A stretch of DNA of 64,000 nt from Niebla homalea (lineage: Eukaryota > Ascomycota > Lecanoromycetes > Lecanorales > Ramalinaceae), in contig JAHGAU010000008.1 of the NCBI GenBank assembly GCA_019925105.1, positions 1,054,001 to 1,118,000 of the forward strand. The letters are read 5' to 3'. The position numbers and the translations under genes are program-made. The notes under the pieces are model-generated. The model was not told where the DNA came from. It did no database searches and was given only the letters and a program-made list of their open reading frames with translations. Every line of letters begins with the position of its first letter. Positions within the stretch are counted from its first letter, which is position 1. Below, piece by piece: positions 25,366 through 36,039 of the stretch.

Positions 25366-25833
25366 CTCCCCCAACCGGTACGGTATGGGACGGGATTTGA
25401 TTATGGTCTTCCCATACCGGCCGGTACGGTATAAGGGTATTCCCCGTTCCCGTACCGTCCCTATCCCGCCGGTATGGGACCGGGAAATGCCAAGATCCCG
25501 GTGGCAAAAATATTATCTTTAAATAAGGTAATATTTATTTATTTTAAGTATAAAATATACTAATTTTAATATTAAGCGAGCCGTTAAGCCTATTTAAGAG
25601 AAACATTCACTTTTAAGATTGAATTTTTGGATTTTTTTCTTATAATTTTGGTATATATATTATTATTTATATACTATAAATAGTAAAACGGTAACTTGGC
25701 ATTTCCCGGTATTATACCGGTCCCATACCGTTGTTACCGGTACGGGATAAGGGTACCCTTTCCCTATCCCGTACCGGTCCCGTACCTATCCCGTACCTAT
25801 CCCGCGGGATTAATCCCGTACCGGTTGGGGGAG
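25366..25833. mobile_element. Long-TIR MITE with TA at both ends
   Basis: This 468-bp element has ends CTCCCCCAACCGGTACGG and its inverse CCGTACCGGTTGGGGGAG, each next to TA (25364-25365 and 25834-25835), as in Tc1/mariner-type insertions. The arms extend about 145 bp inward, with GGGAAATGCCAAG at about 25483 opposed by CTTGGCATTTCCC at about 25696. They contain repeated GGTACGGGA/TCCCGTACC motifs, so the ends are highly self-complementary. The centre is RIP-mutated and non-coding. Superfamily is inferred from the TA flanks only. Confidence 0.75.
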
Positions 25834-25835
25834 TA

Positions 25836-25948
25836 TTAATTTATATATGTTTTTTTACTTTATAATCTTCTTTTAATACCTTAATCTTTATTATACCGAT
25901 TTTTAACTTATTAAATAATAACTTTAACTTGCATTATAATATTTATAA
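25836..25948 (+). repeat. Left half of an older repeat split by the 29-kb insertion
   Basis: It aligns with 6500-6615 (shared TTTAATTTATATA, then TTATTAAATAATAACTTTAACTT, then ATTTATAA). The match stops where the GGGGGG terminus of the large element begins and resumes at 55208. It ends with ATTTATAA (25941-25948), the proposed target duplication. Confidence 0.7.
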
Positions 25949-25956
25949 TTTTTAAC

Positions 25957-25988
25957 GGGGGGACGGCATAAAGGATGCCATTTTCAGC
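25957..25988 (+). repeat. Left terminal inverted repeat of the 29-kb element
   Basis: It begins GGGGGGACGGCATAAAGGAT and pairs with 55176-55207. The first 11 positions are identical, the rest imperfect. It is rich in GC compared with the surroundings and little affected by RIP. Confidence 0.65.
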
Positions 25989-26525
25989 TAGTGCAGGCGC
26001 TGCTTTTAACGTCCTTTTTGTTAGGCCGATCGCTTACTTACCTCCACCGTACTTTTAATTATTTTTGCTTTAGTGCGACCAGCGTATTTATAGCTTATAA
26101 CTTAGTGCTTCCATTATAAAGTTATACTATAAGATCTTTCCTCCTTTTTTTAATATAATTAATATAGGATCTATTTCTTTGCGATATCTCTAGAACTAAC
26201 TGCCGGCTTAATTACTTTTTCTGTTTTTATCCTTCGATTATTAGTACCCCTCTCCCCTTCCTTTCTTCTCCCTTTATACTATTACTTATATTAATTTTAT
26301 ACTTAAACTTTAATAATTAATTAACTTAACCTATTTATTATATAGCTCCTTAAAAGTATTATTACGTTATAACATATATTACGGAATATTCCCCGGAATA
26401 CTACCTATAAATAGAAAATAACTTAAATATTTTAAAACTTACTTAACGAGTTTACGGGAAGGGCAGTAAATATATATTAAGCTTAATCAAGAACTTTTAA
26501 TATTAATAAGGGCCTTTCCCCGGCT
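25989..26525. other. Left subterminal region of the large element, no gene recognised
   Basis: This holds moderately GC-rich sequence (for example GCTAGTGCAGGCGCTGC at about 25988) and less RIP than outside the element. No coding frame could be followed. The polyketide synthase frame becomes recognisable only from about 26530, so a promoter or a lost N-terminal part cannot be told apart. Confidence 0.45.
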
Positions 26526-26529
26526 TACC

Positions 26530-29155
26530 TTAATAAACCGACGAAAGTCTCTTTAACCTTAAAGAAGAAAAGCTTAACCGTTTAAAATCGCTTATAAGTA
26601 ATATTAGGGGCTTACTATAAATAATATTAAATACGCAATTATATTACCCGGTAGCGAATATAATCACCGGTCTTATATATACTATCCGAAAAAAAATATC
26701 GGGCATACGGATAGTAATATTAAACCTTGATATTACGGATTTTATAATTAACGGAGAAGCTGCCGAGATTATTATATACGTTTTTAAAGCCTTTTTTAAC
26801 TTAAACGAGCCGACTATAATAACCGACTTCAAATTTATAGTAATCGACGGCTTAATTAATATTTTTCGTATTCTTTTAAATTAAAAGAAAAATAAATTCA
26901 TAAAGCGTAAGATTCGTGCTCCGGTACTTAAGGTATAGCCCTTTAAGTAAGACGGCCGTTATCTAAAACTGAAGCTGGATTAAGCGGGGCTATTAAATAG
27001 TATTTATTTTATTAATAATAATAACCTATATAGCTTACTAAAGGAAAACGAGATCGAGATCGATATACATATAACGGGTATAAATTTTAAGGACGTTATA
27101 ATAAACCTAAAGCAGCTTCCTCTATTTTACGAAATAAGTATTAAATATAACAGAGTAATTATAACTGTCGGGTTTAAAGTAAAAATATTATCCTTAAAAG
27201 ACTATATTTATAGTATCGTTAAAGGCGTATTTATTAACCGAATGCAGATTTCTTAGTATATAATTGTTAAATTGATTCCTCCTATAAATTTCGTTAAGGT
27301 AATATTGATTCCGGTAATTTATTATATAATATATTACGCTTTTTATAATATAGTGAGGCTTTGTAAAGGAGAAACGGTCCTAATCTATACGGCCGTTAAC
27401 GGAGTAAGGTAAACCGTAGTAATGTTGGCGTAAAGTATTTAGGCCGAAATTTTCGTATTTATAAAAATACCTAAGAAAAAAGCCTTTATACGAGAACGAT
27501 ACAGGATCCCGGACGATTATATATTCTTTAACTGTAACTCTTCGTTTTAATAGGAGCTTTTATATTTTTTATTGGTTAAAAAGGCATTAATATAATGCTT
27601 AACTTTATTATTGGTTAAACGCTTTATTAATTATAACGTTACTTAATACCGCTTAATCGCTTTATAGAAATTAATAAATGAGATTTAATCCTAAATTCCA
27701 ATCTAGAAATAAATTAATTTGGATAAATAGTCTCGTTTTTAATAATCGATATAGGCCTTTTAACAGAGAAAAAACCGCAAATATTCCGGGACTTATTAAT
27801 AAAAATAATAAACCTTTATTATTGAGTAAAGGTTTATGCTATTACCCTTATTTCTACCTATTTGATCTCCAAGGTATAATAAGTATTAAGAATAATATAA
27901 AATAAAAAGTATATAAGTAAAGTCGTTATTGAAGTTAAGCTTAAAAGCATAATTTAAATACGTAATAAAGGGAAGCGCCGTTTAAGAAGAGTAAGTTAAT
28001 AAGATACTTAGGCTCTTTCGGTATGTCTGAATAAGATTATTCGCGATAAGAAAGCAGCTTATTTAATTACCGGTAATATTAATAATCTTAAGAGATTAAT
28101 AATTAAATAGTTAATTAAGTAAGGCGTTAAATATATCGTAATTATATCTCGCAGTAAGATAAAGCAAAAAGGAGTTATTAAACTTTAAGAAGAATTAACC
28201 GTAATAAAAGTTAATCTAATTATTAAACGATATAATATCGGTAACCGGGCTTAAGTTTATAGTCTTTTATCTAACTATTGGTTATGTTTATTATTTTTAA
28301 AAAACGTAATTTATAACGTAATAACGTTAAGGGACGCTCTCTTTAAAAATATTTCATATAAAGATTAAAATCTTAATATTAAGTTTCGGGTCGATAAAGC
28401 ATAGAATCTTTATTATTACTTAATTAAAACCTTTTTTAACTTCTTTTTTATATTGGCTTTAAGCGTTAAAATAATAAGAAATACCAATTAAACAATATAT
28501 ACTATAAATAATACCTTCCTGGATAACTTCTATTTATATTAATTAAAGCTAAATTTACCTGCGAGCGTAATTAATATCAGGATTATTAGAGAGGTCAGTT
28601 ATATAATTAAGAATCTGTTTAATAGAATAAAGATACCAGGATAAGCTTACGATATCTTATCTGAAACTAAATTATTATGCCTCGTTAAGGTTAATATTAA
28701 TAACCCCTTAAAAGCGTTTCAGGGTACTAAAGCAGCATAGATATATATAGGCTATAAATTAATCAACAGTAAACCCTTACCGCTATAAACTATAAACCCG
28801 CGTTATAGGCATCTCCTATTAGAGTCGAATACCTTAATATTATAGTAAAGCGACAGCGGAAGAAGTATAATACGAAAGTTATTAAAGGAGATGATAACTT
28901 AATAAGGGGTAGTGGCGGTTATCTACAAATAACTAAGGCAAAGTCTATCTAGCCTGTTAATAATTAATAATAAGGACGTCGACCTTAAAAAGCCTATTAT
29001 AGTATACGGGTTAAACTCTTTCATCGCGATAGAATTACGTAACTTTATTAATAAGAACTTAGAAGCGAATATCTTTTTAATAAAGCTAATAAACTCGCTA
29101 TTTATAAAGTATTTAACCGTTACGATTACCAGGAAAACCAAATTAATTAATTAGA
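26530..29155 (+). pseudogene. Highly reducing polyketide synthase, C-terminal half (linker/structural KR, ER, KR, ACP), RIP-killed
   Basis: This is a remnant of an iterative type I polyketide synthase, which builds reduced polyketide chains. Reading through TAA/TAG, the domain order is as follows. A pre-ER linker carries ITGLIYTIRKK at about 26663-26695 (family GLaRTiR.E). The enoyl reductase has ITGINFKDVI at about 27074-27103 (family GlNFrDVm) and the NADPH loop GETVLIYTAV at 27368-27397 (GesVLIHaA). The ketoreductase has AYLITGNINNLKR at about 28057-28095 (TYLltGGlGGLGR) and IVIISRSK. A KR end block (LNLPASVINIRII, about 28552-28590) follows. The acyl carrier protein has YGLNSFIAIELRNF at about 29002-29043; Asp and Leu before the phosphopantetheine Ser read as Asn and Ser-Phe through RIP. 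The frame changes once between 27540 and 27900. Ketosynthase, acyltransferase and dehydratase parts are absent from the window. The ATP9 copy lies just downstream on the same strand. The product cannot be predicted. Confidence 0.88.
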
Positions 29156-29414
29156 GTCTCTTAATAAAAGAAAAACATACTCCGTTATAAAAAGAGGAGA
29201 GTTAAATAATAATACTTAGCAATTAATTTTATATTCTTTATATTTTAATATTATATAATAAACTTATTGATATTTAAGATATTTAAGATATTTTCTTTTA
29301 CTTAGCCTGAGGATTAAAATAAGGTATTACCGAGTATTTTTAAGCCCGAAAAAGCCTAATAACGGTATTCTAGAATTAACCGCCTTAAGATTTAAAGACT
29401 ATTAGAAGAATTCA
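29156..29414. other. Polyketide synthase 3' flank
   Basis: This is a short A+T-rich flank between the stop of the polyketide synthase remnant and the MITE at 29415. Nothing else was recognised. Confidence 0.4.
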
Positions 29415-29646
29415 CCCCTTAACCGGATATACCCTTTAACCGGATAATATGAAATATTCTACGTTTATACTTCAAAATACGCGTATTATGCCCTTTATTA
29501 ATACTTAAAGGGATAACTTATAGCGCAATTATTAAAGCGCGTTACCGCTTAAAGCGACACTATAGCACTTATAGCTAACGTATTTTAACGTATGGTCAAA
29601 AGAATATTTCGTACTGTCCGGTTAAGGGATATATCCGGTTAAGGGG
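29415..29646. mobile_element. MITE with doubled CCCCTTAACCGGATATA inverted repeats
   Basis: This 232-bp element has a left end CCCCTTAACCGGATATACCC followed by a second TTTAACCGGA. The right end, inverted, is CCCCTTAACCGGATATATCC followed by CTTAACCGGA. Each TIR thus holds two copies of the same 17-bp unit. The inside (AGCGCGTTACCGC..) is non-coding. Flanks read TTCA on the left and TAAA on the right, so a target duplication is not certain. It lies between the polyketide synthase and ATP9 remnants. Confidence 0.75.
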
Positions 29647-29846
29647 TAAACTTTTCTATTTAATTTTTTTTTTTTATTCTTTTTTAATTTCCTCCAACAT
29701 TTAATAAAAACAATAAGTAATAAGTCGTATAATAGCTTAATCTTTACTTTCTATATTTATTTTCGTTATTAATTAACCTATATTTATTTTCTTAAATTAC
29801 TTCCGTTTTTATATCGTTTTTTAAGATTGCCTTAATAACTAATATT

Positions 29847-30409
29847 ATGTCCGGTAAAGTAGTTATACGTTTAACTCTCCTTTTTAACCTTAAGCTATAG
29901 CTCGCTTACCCTTAACGTAGAATTCCCGGTAATTTTTCCCTTCAGACCTCTTAAGAACGAAAGAAGGAAAAGAGGGGGTAAATCAATATTGAAATAACAG
30001 TAATTAATCAATGTTCATAAATTTAAATGCTGTTACCTAAAGCCTCCATTAAAATTATACTCCCTCCCTCGTTAAGTCGTTTTTTTACTTTATGAAACGT
30101 TAGACTATTAACTTTATTTTAATGGCTATTCGTTAACTTATAGCCCGTTAGGTAAGCCATTTATACTCTAGTAAGCTAATTACCGCTCTTATTAAAGCCG
30201 GTTAAAATATTAAGACTAAGATAACTACTATTGGTTTTATAGGAGTTAATATAAGTATCGGTTCCGTCTTCGCCGCTTTAATTACCGGTATAACTCGTAA
30301 CTTAAGCTTAAGGGGTTAACTATTCTTATACGCTATCTTAAAGTTTACCTTCGCGGAGGCCACCGGTCTATTCGCGTTTATAATTACCTTTATAATCCGT
30401 TTTATATAG
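29847..30409 (+). pseudogene. atp9: Nuclear-type mitochondrial ATP synthase subunit c (ATP9) paralogue, RIP-killed
   Basis: Subunit c forms the proton-carrying ring of the mitochondrial F0 motor and is the target of inhibitors such as oligomycin and venturicidin. The mature part runs 30164-30406: 81 codons, equal to the Neurospora nuclear subunit. It starts YSSK, like the YSSE mature end, and reads ATGLF, IGSVFAAL and TRNLSLRG at the expected places. The essential carboxylate is kept as Glu at 30356-30358, codon 65. RIP changes Gly to Ser/Asn in the first helix (positions 29, 31) and Pro47 to Leu, and makes stops at codons 14 and 52. An upstream ATG at 29847 opens MSGKVVIRLTLLF, a plausible presequence start. 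GTAAAT at about 29969 may begin an intron. Lying downstream of a polyketide synthase suggests, but does not prove, a self-resistance copy. Confidence 0.85.
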
Positions 30410-30419
30410 GGGATTAATG

Positions 30420-31060
30420 GATAACTAAGTACTTCCGAGCGGAGCATATTAATTAAATACTCCTTTATGGAATTTAAACAGTAAGAAAAGATAGTAAATA
30501 TTTATTTCGTAAGAAGAAATTCCCCTATACTATAAAACTGCTTAAAAGCCCTGGTTTATACCTTTAAAGGTTAATAGATATATATATATTAAATAATCTC
30601 CCCTTTAAATAGAATATATTAAGATAAAAAGCATTATAATATAAAGGATCCGGATATAAGTTAAAGCTCGAAGCCTTACTTTAATAGAGAATCTAGTTAA
30701 TTTATATTAATTAATTATAAGCCCTATACCTTTTGGATATTTATATTGTTTCTATTAAACGTTAACTTCTTAACTTCGCGTTTTACGCCCTTAAAACCTT
30801 AATAACCCTCGTTATCCTATTTATATTCTTTTTTTCCCTTAGTTTATATTTAAAAACTATTAAATAATAAGGCATTAACCTCTTATATACCGATTACTCC
30901 GTATCCGTCCCAGACCTCGTATATACTCCTGCTAAAACTATAACGCCTTCCTTTTTATCTTCCTTAAGCTTCCGTTTTAAAATATTAATAATTTATAGCT
31001 TAACCTTATTAATTCTTTTGTTATTCCTTCCGTATAAGGAGTAACATAAAGAATAAAGAT
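30420..31060 (-). pseudogene. Unrecognised degenerate gene remnant
   Basis: On minus, a frame with RIP-type stops reads as a natural-looking protein, including YEVWDGYGVIGI (about 30885-30920) and GVKREVKKLTFN (about 30760-30795). I do not recognise a family. It may be the tail of the gene to its right (31100-34888) or a separate gene. No start was identified. Confidence 0.35.
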
Positions 31061-31099
31061 TTAACCCGAATTATTAACGCAGTGAACCCTCGCGTATCT

Positions 31100-33880
31100 A
31101 ATAATAATACGGTATATTATCTGTAATAAGAAAGGACGGAAATAGTAATATATTTACGTAAGAGGCGACAGTTAATATCTAATCTTTATCTTCCTTACTG
31201 TTAATGTCCTTAAAGATTTAATCTTTTTCATCGGCGGGGTCAAGCTCGTTTTCCGATGCGTATAATAATAAGCTCTGATTATTCGACATGGTCTTTGGGT
31301 CCTCCATTTCGTTAAAAGGGCTAATATGCCATTTATCCATCTTTCTTCCAATGCCATTTATTTATCTTTCTTTTAAGACGTATTCCTCTTTAATTAAGGA
31401 GCCGGTCGAATAAGGACTGGGCGTTACGTAACTTTATCTCCGCTTATTTAATAAAGCGGTTCTGACCTTTCGTTCTCTCGGTATCCTCCCATTTAATCGT
31501 TATTGTTAAAGTATTTTTAATTATTTACTTAAGTACGTATTCTCTTAATTATAATAAGTTGGACTTTAAGTTTTTTAATAAAAGGCTCTTCTTATATTCC
31601 CGGATATATAACGTTAAATATAATAATAAGCTGTCCAACAAAGGCCTTAGCGTGTTTTCATCGTTCGTATTCTCCTTAAGGAAAAATCTTTATTCTTCTT
31701 ATAATAGGTTCTTAAGATCTAAGGCTCCCAAGTCTATACTTATAAGGGTATTAGAGTTTAACGGATCCTTCGTATTAATACTTATGCTATTAATAAAGCT
31801 AATCCTTACTTTAAATGCATTAGAATGTTACCTATGTTTAAAGTAAAATAAGTATTCATTCTTAAAATTATTAGCTAGCTTAAACATAATCCTTAAAGTA
31901 TTACGATAATAAATATTAATATACGGATATATTTTCTATCTATATAAGATCCGTAATTTAATATCTTAAGCTTTATAATAAAGGTTATAAACAGTTTCCT
32001 CGGTACTTAAGAAGTATTCTTTATTGCTGTTCGTTAAATAATTAATAAAGGTATTTAATATATTATAGAGAAGTATCTTATTCCCTCCGCCGCGCTTTAT
32101 AAGCGTATTTATTACGTACGCCTATATCTTAAGAGCAAATCTCATAAGCTTATAATCTTTTATTAATATATAGATTACTGATTATAAAGAAGTAAGTATT
32201 TCTTCATATTAATCGTTATATTAATCCCTCTTAATAAGGATTATTTGTCTTTACTTTATTAAGGTAGTTCTTAAGTCCCCCTGCCGCATTAATATATATA
32301 TTAAGTCTTCGGTAGTACTTAAATTAAAACGGTGTTTATTATTAAGGAAATACCCAAATTGAGTTTTTATATCTTAATATTTCTAAATAACGGACTTAAA
32401 ATTATACGCAGCCGTAGAATTTTAAGCCAACTATCTTTTATATAAGATAACCTTTATATAATTTACTGAAAATAAACCTCCCTTCTGGAAGTCGTTAAAT
32501 GCCTTAATAAGTATTTTACGCGCCTCTTAATTATAACTTAGATCTTCGTAGCTTTTTACGAGGTTTCGCCTTAACTTAAGCCTTAAGATTAAATTCATAA
32601 AATAATTATTATACTCTTAATCTTTATAAGTCTTATCTATTTTCTTCTGAAGAAGCATATTCTTACGGTAATACCTAAGATTACGAAGATTAAGGGCCGT
32701 CTTCCTTATGGTTTTAATACGCCGTAAGAATTAATCTATTATTAATTACGTTAAGACTTTTTAAAGGGCCTATATTTATTAAAACGCAATATTACGCCGG
32801 ATCCTGAGCGCATCTCTTTTATCAATAACATTTAAAAGCGTAACTTAAGTGTCGGCATAATTTATACTAATCTATTAATAATCCAGTAAGTTTTTATGCC
32901 CTATATTTTTATTTTTACGATAAATATCCTTTATTTATTTTAACCGTATTCGCTTTAAGAACTTTTTAAACGGATTACCGTAAAATATAAACCGATAAAC
33001 TTTTTACGTTAACGTACGTCGATTACTTTACGTTATGCTAAGGTTCCTTAATACGTAGAAGGCGTAGAATGAGAAATGGAATTGTTGTTTATGAATTTCG
33101 GTTCAGACCTTAAGTATTTTATTTTTTATGTCGCGTGCGTTTATTAGTCGGTTTATAATTATATAAGTTATTATTATCTTAAATATTGCTTTAAGCGAGA
33201 TTATATTATATAAACTTAGCGTTTTATAGGCTTTAAACTATATAAATGTTAGAATCGTCTTAACATCTTAAAATAAACTACTTTAATTGTAAATCTTTAT
33301 AACCTTTAAGCCGATATCGACTGCGATTTCTGGATTATTTACCTTATAGATTTTCTTAGCATAATAATGGTTATTTCTTTTTAATATATCCAATATAATA
33401 CTTAAGTATATTTACAGTCGTAAATAACAGTCTTAATAATTAATACCCTGCTCTTAAAAAACGGAGTATATAAGAATTGAAATTACAGAAAGAGTAACTA
33501 TAGTGAAATTGACTCCGTTTAACCTTAAATAGTCGAAAATCTGGCTTTTAATAAAGGTATTGAATGAAATTCCTTTCTTAATTTAATTAACTTTAATATT
33601 AGTGATTTAAATTAATAAATAATTATTTAGAAATTTAATAGTATTATAAATATTATGCCTTAAGAATAATTTAATTCCTTAATTCTATAAAAATGCTAGG
33701 TATAATTAAGGCCTTAATAATTAATTAAATTAACCGGTTATTTAATTGCGTTAGGAGCGTTCTATTACGTTAAAGCTTAAAGGTTCTGATTTTAAGTATA
33801 ATAGGACTTATAGGAGGTTAAGGGCATCCTTAAACGAAGCTTTTTCGTTTAACTACCGTCCTTTATTTTTCAGCTTCCTT
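31100..33880 (-). pseudogene. C-terminal helical region of the NB-ARC gene, or a separate gene; family not recognised
   Basis: One minus frame can be followed for long stretches with Gln/Trp-type stops only. Readable parts are LNGVNFTIVTLSVISIL (about 33480-33535), SINYADT (about 32850), NNYFMNLILRLKLRRNLVK (about 32560-32615) and an acidic end NEMEDPKTMSNNQSLLLY (about 31250-31310) followed by ASENELDPADEKD. The composition (Leu/Lys/Arg-rich helices, acidic tail) suits the repeat region after an NB-ARC domain, such as degenerate TPRs, but no repeat period was proved. A resemblance of the Lys/Arg-rich stretch to FluG/DUF3435-type proteins was considered and is not convincing. Confidence 0.4.
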
Positions 33881-34888
33881 AATAGATTTTGCACCCTTTA
33901 AGTCAGGGATAGGGAGGACCTAGTTATATTATTTAATACATTTTAATTATAGTTATTACAATCTTTTTCGCACATTTCCAACCGCTTTAATAAAGGAATA
34001 TATCGTCCGAATTGGCTTACTTAAGGGACCTATAGATTTATAGTAAGTAAATTACGGTTTAAATAAGTAACGATCGCTCCTATTAACTCTAAGTACTTAA
34101 ACGTAATGGTTCTATTACCTTTTTAATTTATAAGCAATTTTTAGAACGTATTTATTGCAATTTCCTGGTTAAGGGTACTTAATTCCAATACCTTTTAAGT
34201 AGGGCCCTTATTAATCGATTTTAGTTGCTATTAATAGCCATTAATAATAATAACTCTTTACAGAGTTTCCGGGAAATAAAGGGTCTTTAAATTAATATCC
34301 GGATCTGCGTTATTAAAGATTAGCATCCAATCCGTATACTTTAATAGATGACTTTTAACGTACTTAATCTTTTCCTTTATATCTAAAGGTACGTATTCTT
34401 TACTTAATTACGGATATCCCATTATATCGTTAATAATGTTTATAAAGTTACTTTCGATACTTACGGTATCTTTCACGTTAATCATTTAATAGGAGAATCT
34501 ATAATACTTAGTATACGATAACGTAAAGGAAAAACGTCTTTTACCGGCTATAATTTCTCCAGGCAAAGTTAAGATACAGTTAAGTCTTACCAGTCTTAAT
34601 ATTACCATGGATAACGATAATGTTCCTCCTTAGTATATCGTTCTTATCCTTCTTATCTAAAAGAAAACTTTAAAGTTACTTTAATTCTATTTTACGGCTT
34701 AAAAAGTAATTTCTTTTTTTCTTATATAGAAACCTCTTCGGGATTAATATTTATTAAATAATTAATAATTAAATTATTATTTTATATACTTATGGTTATT
34801 CTGCGCTTTTATGCCCTTAAAACTTTCGAACTTAAATTTCTATATTCCCGCTTAAAATTCAATATTGCTTACTTTATTTATGATAATA
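33880..34888 (-). pseudogene. NB-ARC NTPase domain of an NLR-type (STAND) gene, RIP-killed
   Basis: NLR proteins are signalling ATPases of fungal non-self recognition. On minus the domain reads in order: entry block LSRKIELKQL (about 34700-34729, family gRe.EL..L); Walker A as VIHGNIKTGKTQLYLNFAW (about 34557-34613, family hGmgGiGKTQLa..fa); WMLIFNNADPDINL (about 34304-34345, Walker B, family WLLIfDNaDdp); ITFKYLELIGAIVTYL (about 34078-34125), in place of the LGyLPLAi block. A 46-nt GT-AG intron (34499-34544) restores the frame between the first two parts. Glycines of the P-loop became Asn and Lys, which is what RIP makes of GGN. Copia inserted just upstream (34894). The N-terminal part continues beyond it at 41092. 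Confidence 0.8.
34499..34544 (-). other. 46-nt spliceosomal intron in the NB-ARC pseudogene
   Basis: On minus it starts GTAAAAG and ends TATAG, with TACTAAG as a branch-point-like motif 7 bases before the end. Removing it joins two frames that each match NB-ARC (NYSR before, FSY.MINVKDTVSIESNF after). The length is at the short end for fungal introns. Confidence 0.6.
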
Positions 34889-34893
34889 TATAG

Positions 34894-35031
34894 TGTTAGA
34901 AGTGCAGAAGGCAAAGACCTCGGCTATTACCAAAAGGGGACTAGCCTATTTCCTGGACTTCTTATAGATAGGTATCGCTTAGCACCTTACATAGTACTTA
35001 ACTAAGCAAGTAATATTTTACCATTTCAATA
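34894..35031 (+). repeat. 5' LTR of the Copia element
   Basis: This 138-bp LTR starts TGTTAGAAGTGCAGAAGGC and ends CCATTTCAATA (final CA changed to TA). It differs from the 3' LTR mainly at transitions, so the LTR divergence is mostly RIP and cannot be used as a clock. Confidence 0.95.
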
Positions 35032-36039
35032 GGTTATAAGCCCGGCTTACATACTTATTACTACGCTCAGTAATCAGCAAGCCTTAATAACGATAGCTTA
35101 AACACCTTAAAAGCCGCACTATCGCTCCGCCAGCATCGTAACGGCTTTTATCATTACCATAATTACTGTAATTACTTAGCAGTCCTGTCGATTTAAGCCC
35201 TAACTACCCGAAAATAAGGAGGCTGGGACGGAAAATGAGAAGGCTGGAACGTTACCCAGCCTGAAACCATTATTATACGCAGACCGTAAAGTATAATAAC
35301 CCTATATACCGATTTACGCGTACGTTATAAGGGTATAATAGCACTTATAGGGCCGTTAAATCGGCGGATCCTTAATAAACGCGCTAATACCTTTAAAGAA
35401 TAGGGGGAAACGTTTATTTATTATTAAAGCGATTAAAGCGGCTTATAAAGTTTATTATCGTATATACCTAGCCTTTCGACTAAGTTAGTTACTTAGTTTA
35501 AGCTATTACTATTTTAGCCCTATATTAAAGTTTACCTTAGTTACCGTGCTAAAGTTTAAGTATAAAGAGAAGCAAAATATTCACTTCTAAGGCTTTTTCT
35601 TCTTTATTAAAATTATTAAGGCTTAAATCAATTATAACTCCATTTTTAAGGGTTTTTCACCAAGATCTTCACTATTACCAAGACCATTAAGAATATATCG
35701 ATTATCCTAATCTATACGTTTTATTACTTCAGTCCATAATTAAACTATCTATCCCTAAATAACGTTCCCTTACCCGGCGTATCATATATACTCTATAAGC
35801 TTTACGCCTTAGATAGTCCGTTAGGATTAAGAAGCTCTATTACTTATTATTAGCCCTTAAAGCACGGTTCTTATTAAATAAGAAGAAACTCCGGGCCCGT
35901 TACTGTTTACTTTATAAGACGTTCCGTTTTACACGTATATTATTTAGGAAAGTTATAGTCTCAGAGGATAACGACTTAGAGTACTATTTATTATTATCAC
36001 TATCTAAGTTATCCTTATTTAAGGGCTTAGTATTATTAG

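Noticed and set aside
31100..33060. DUF3435/FluG-type captain recombinase on minus
   Set aside because: A Lys/Arg-rich helical stretch recalls the tail of such proteins, but the catalytic Arg/His/Arg/Tyr pattern was not found and the frame adjoins an NB-ARC domain.
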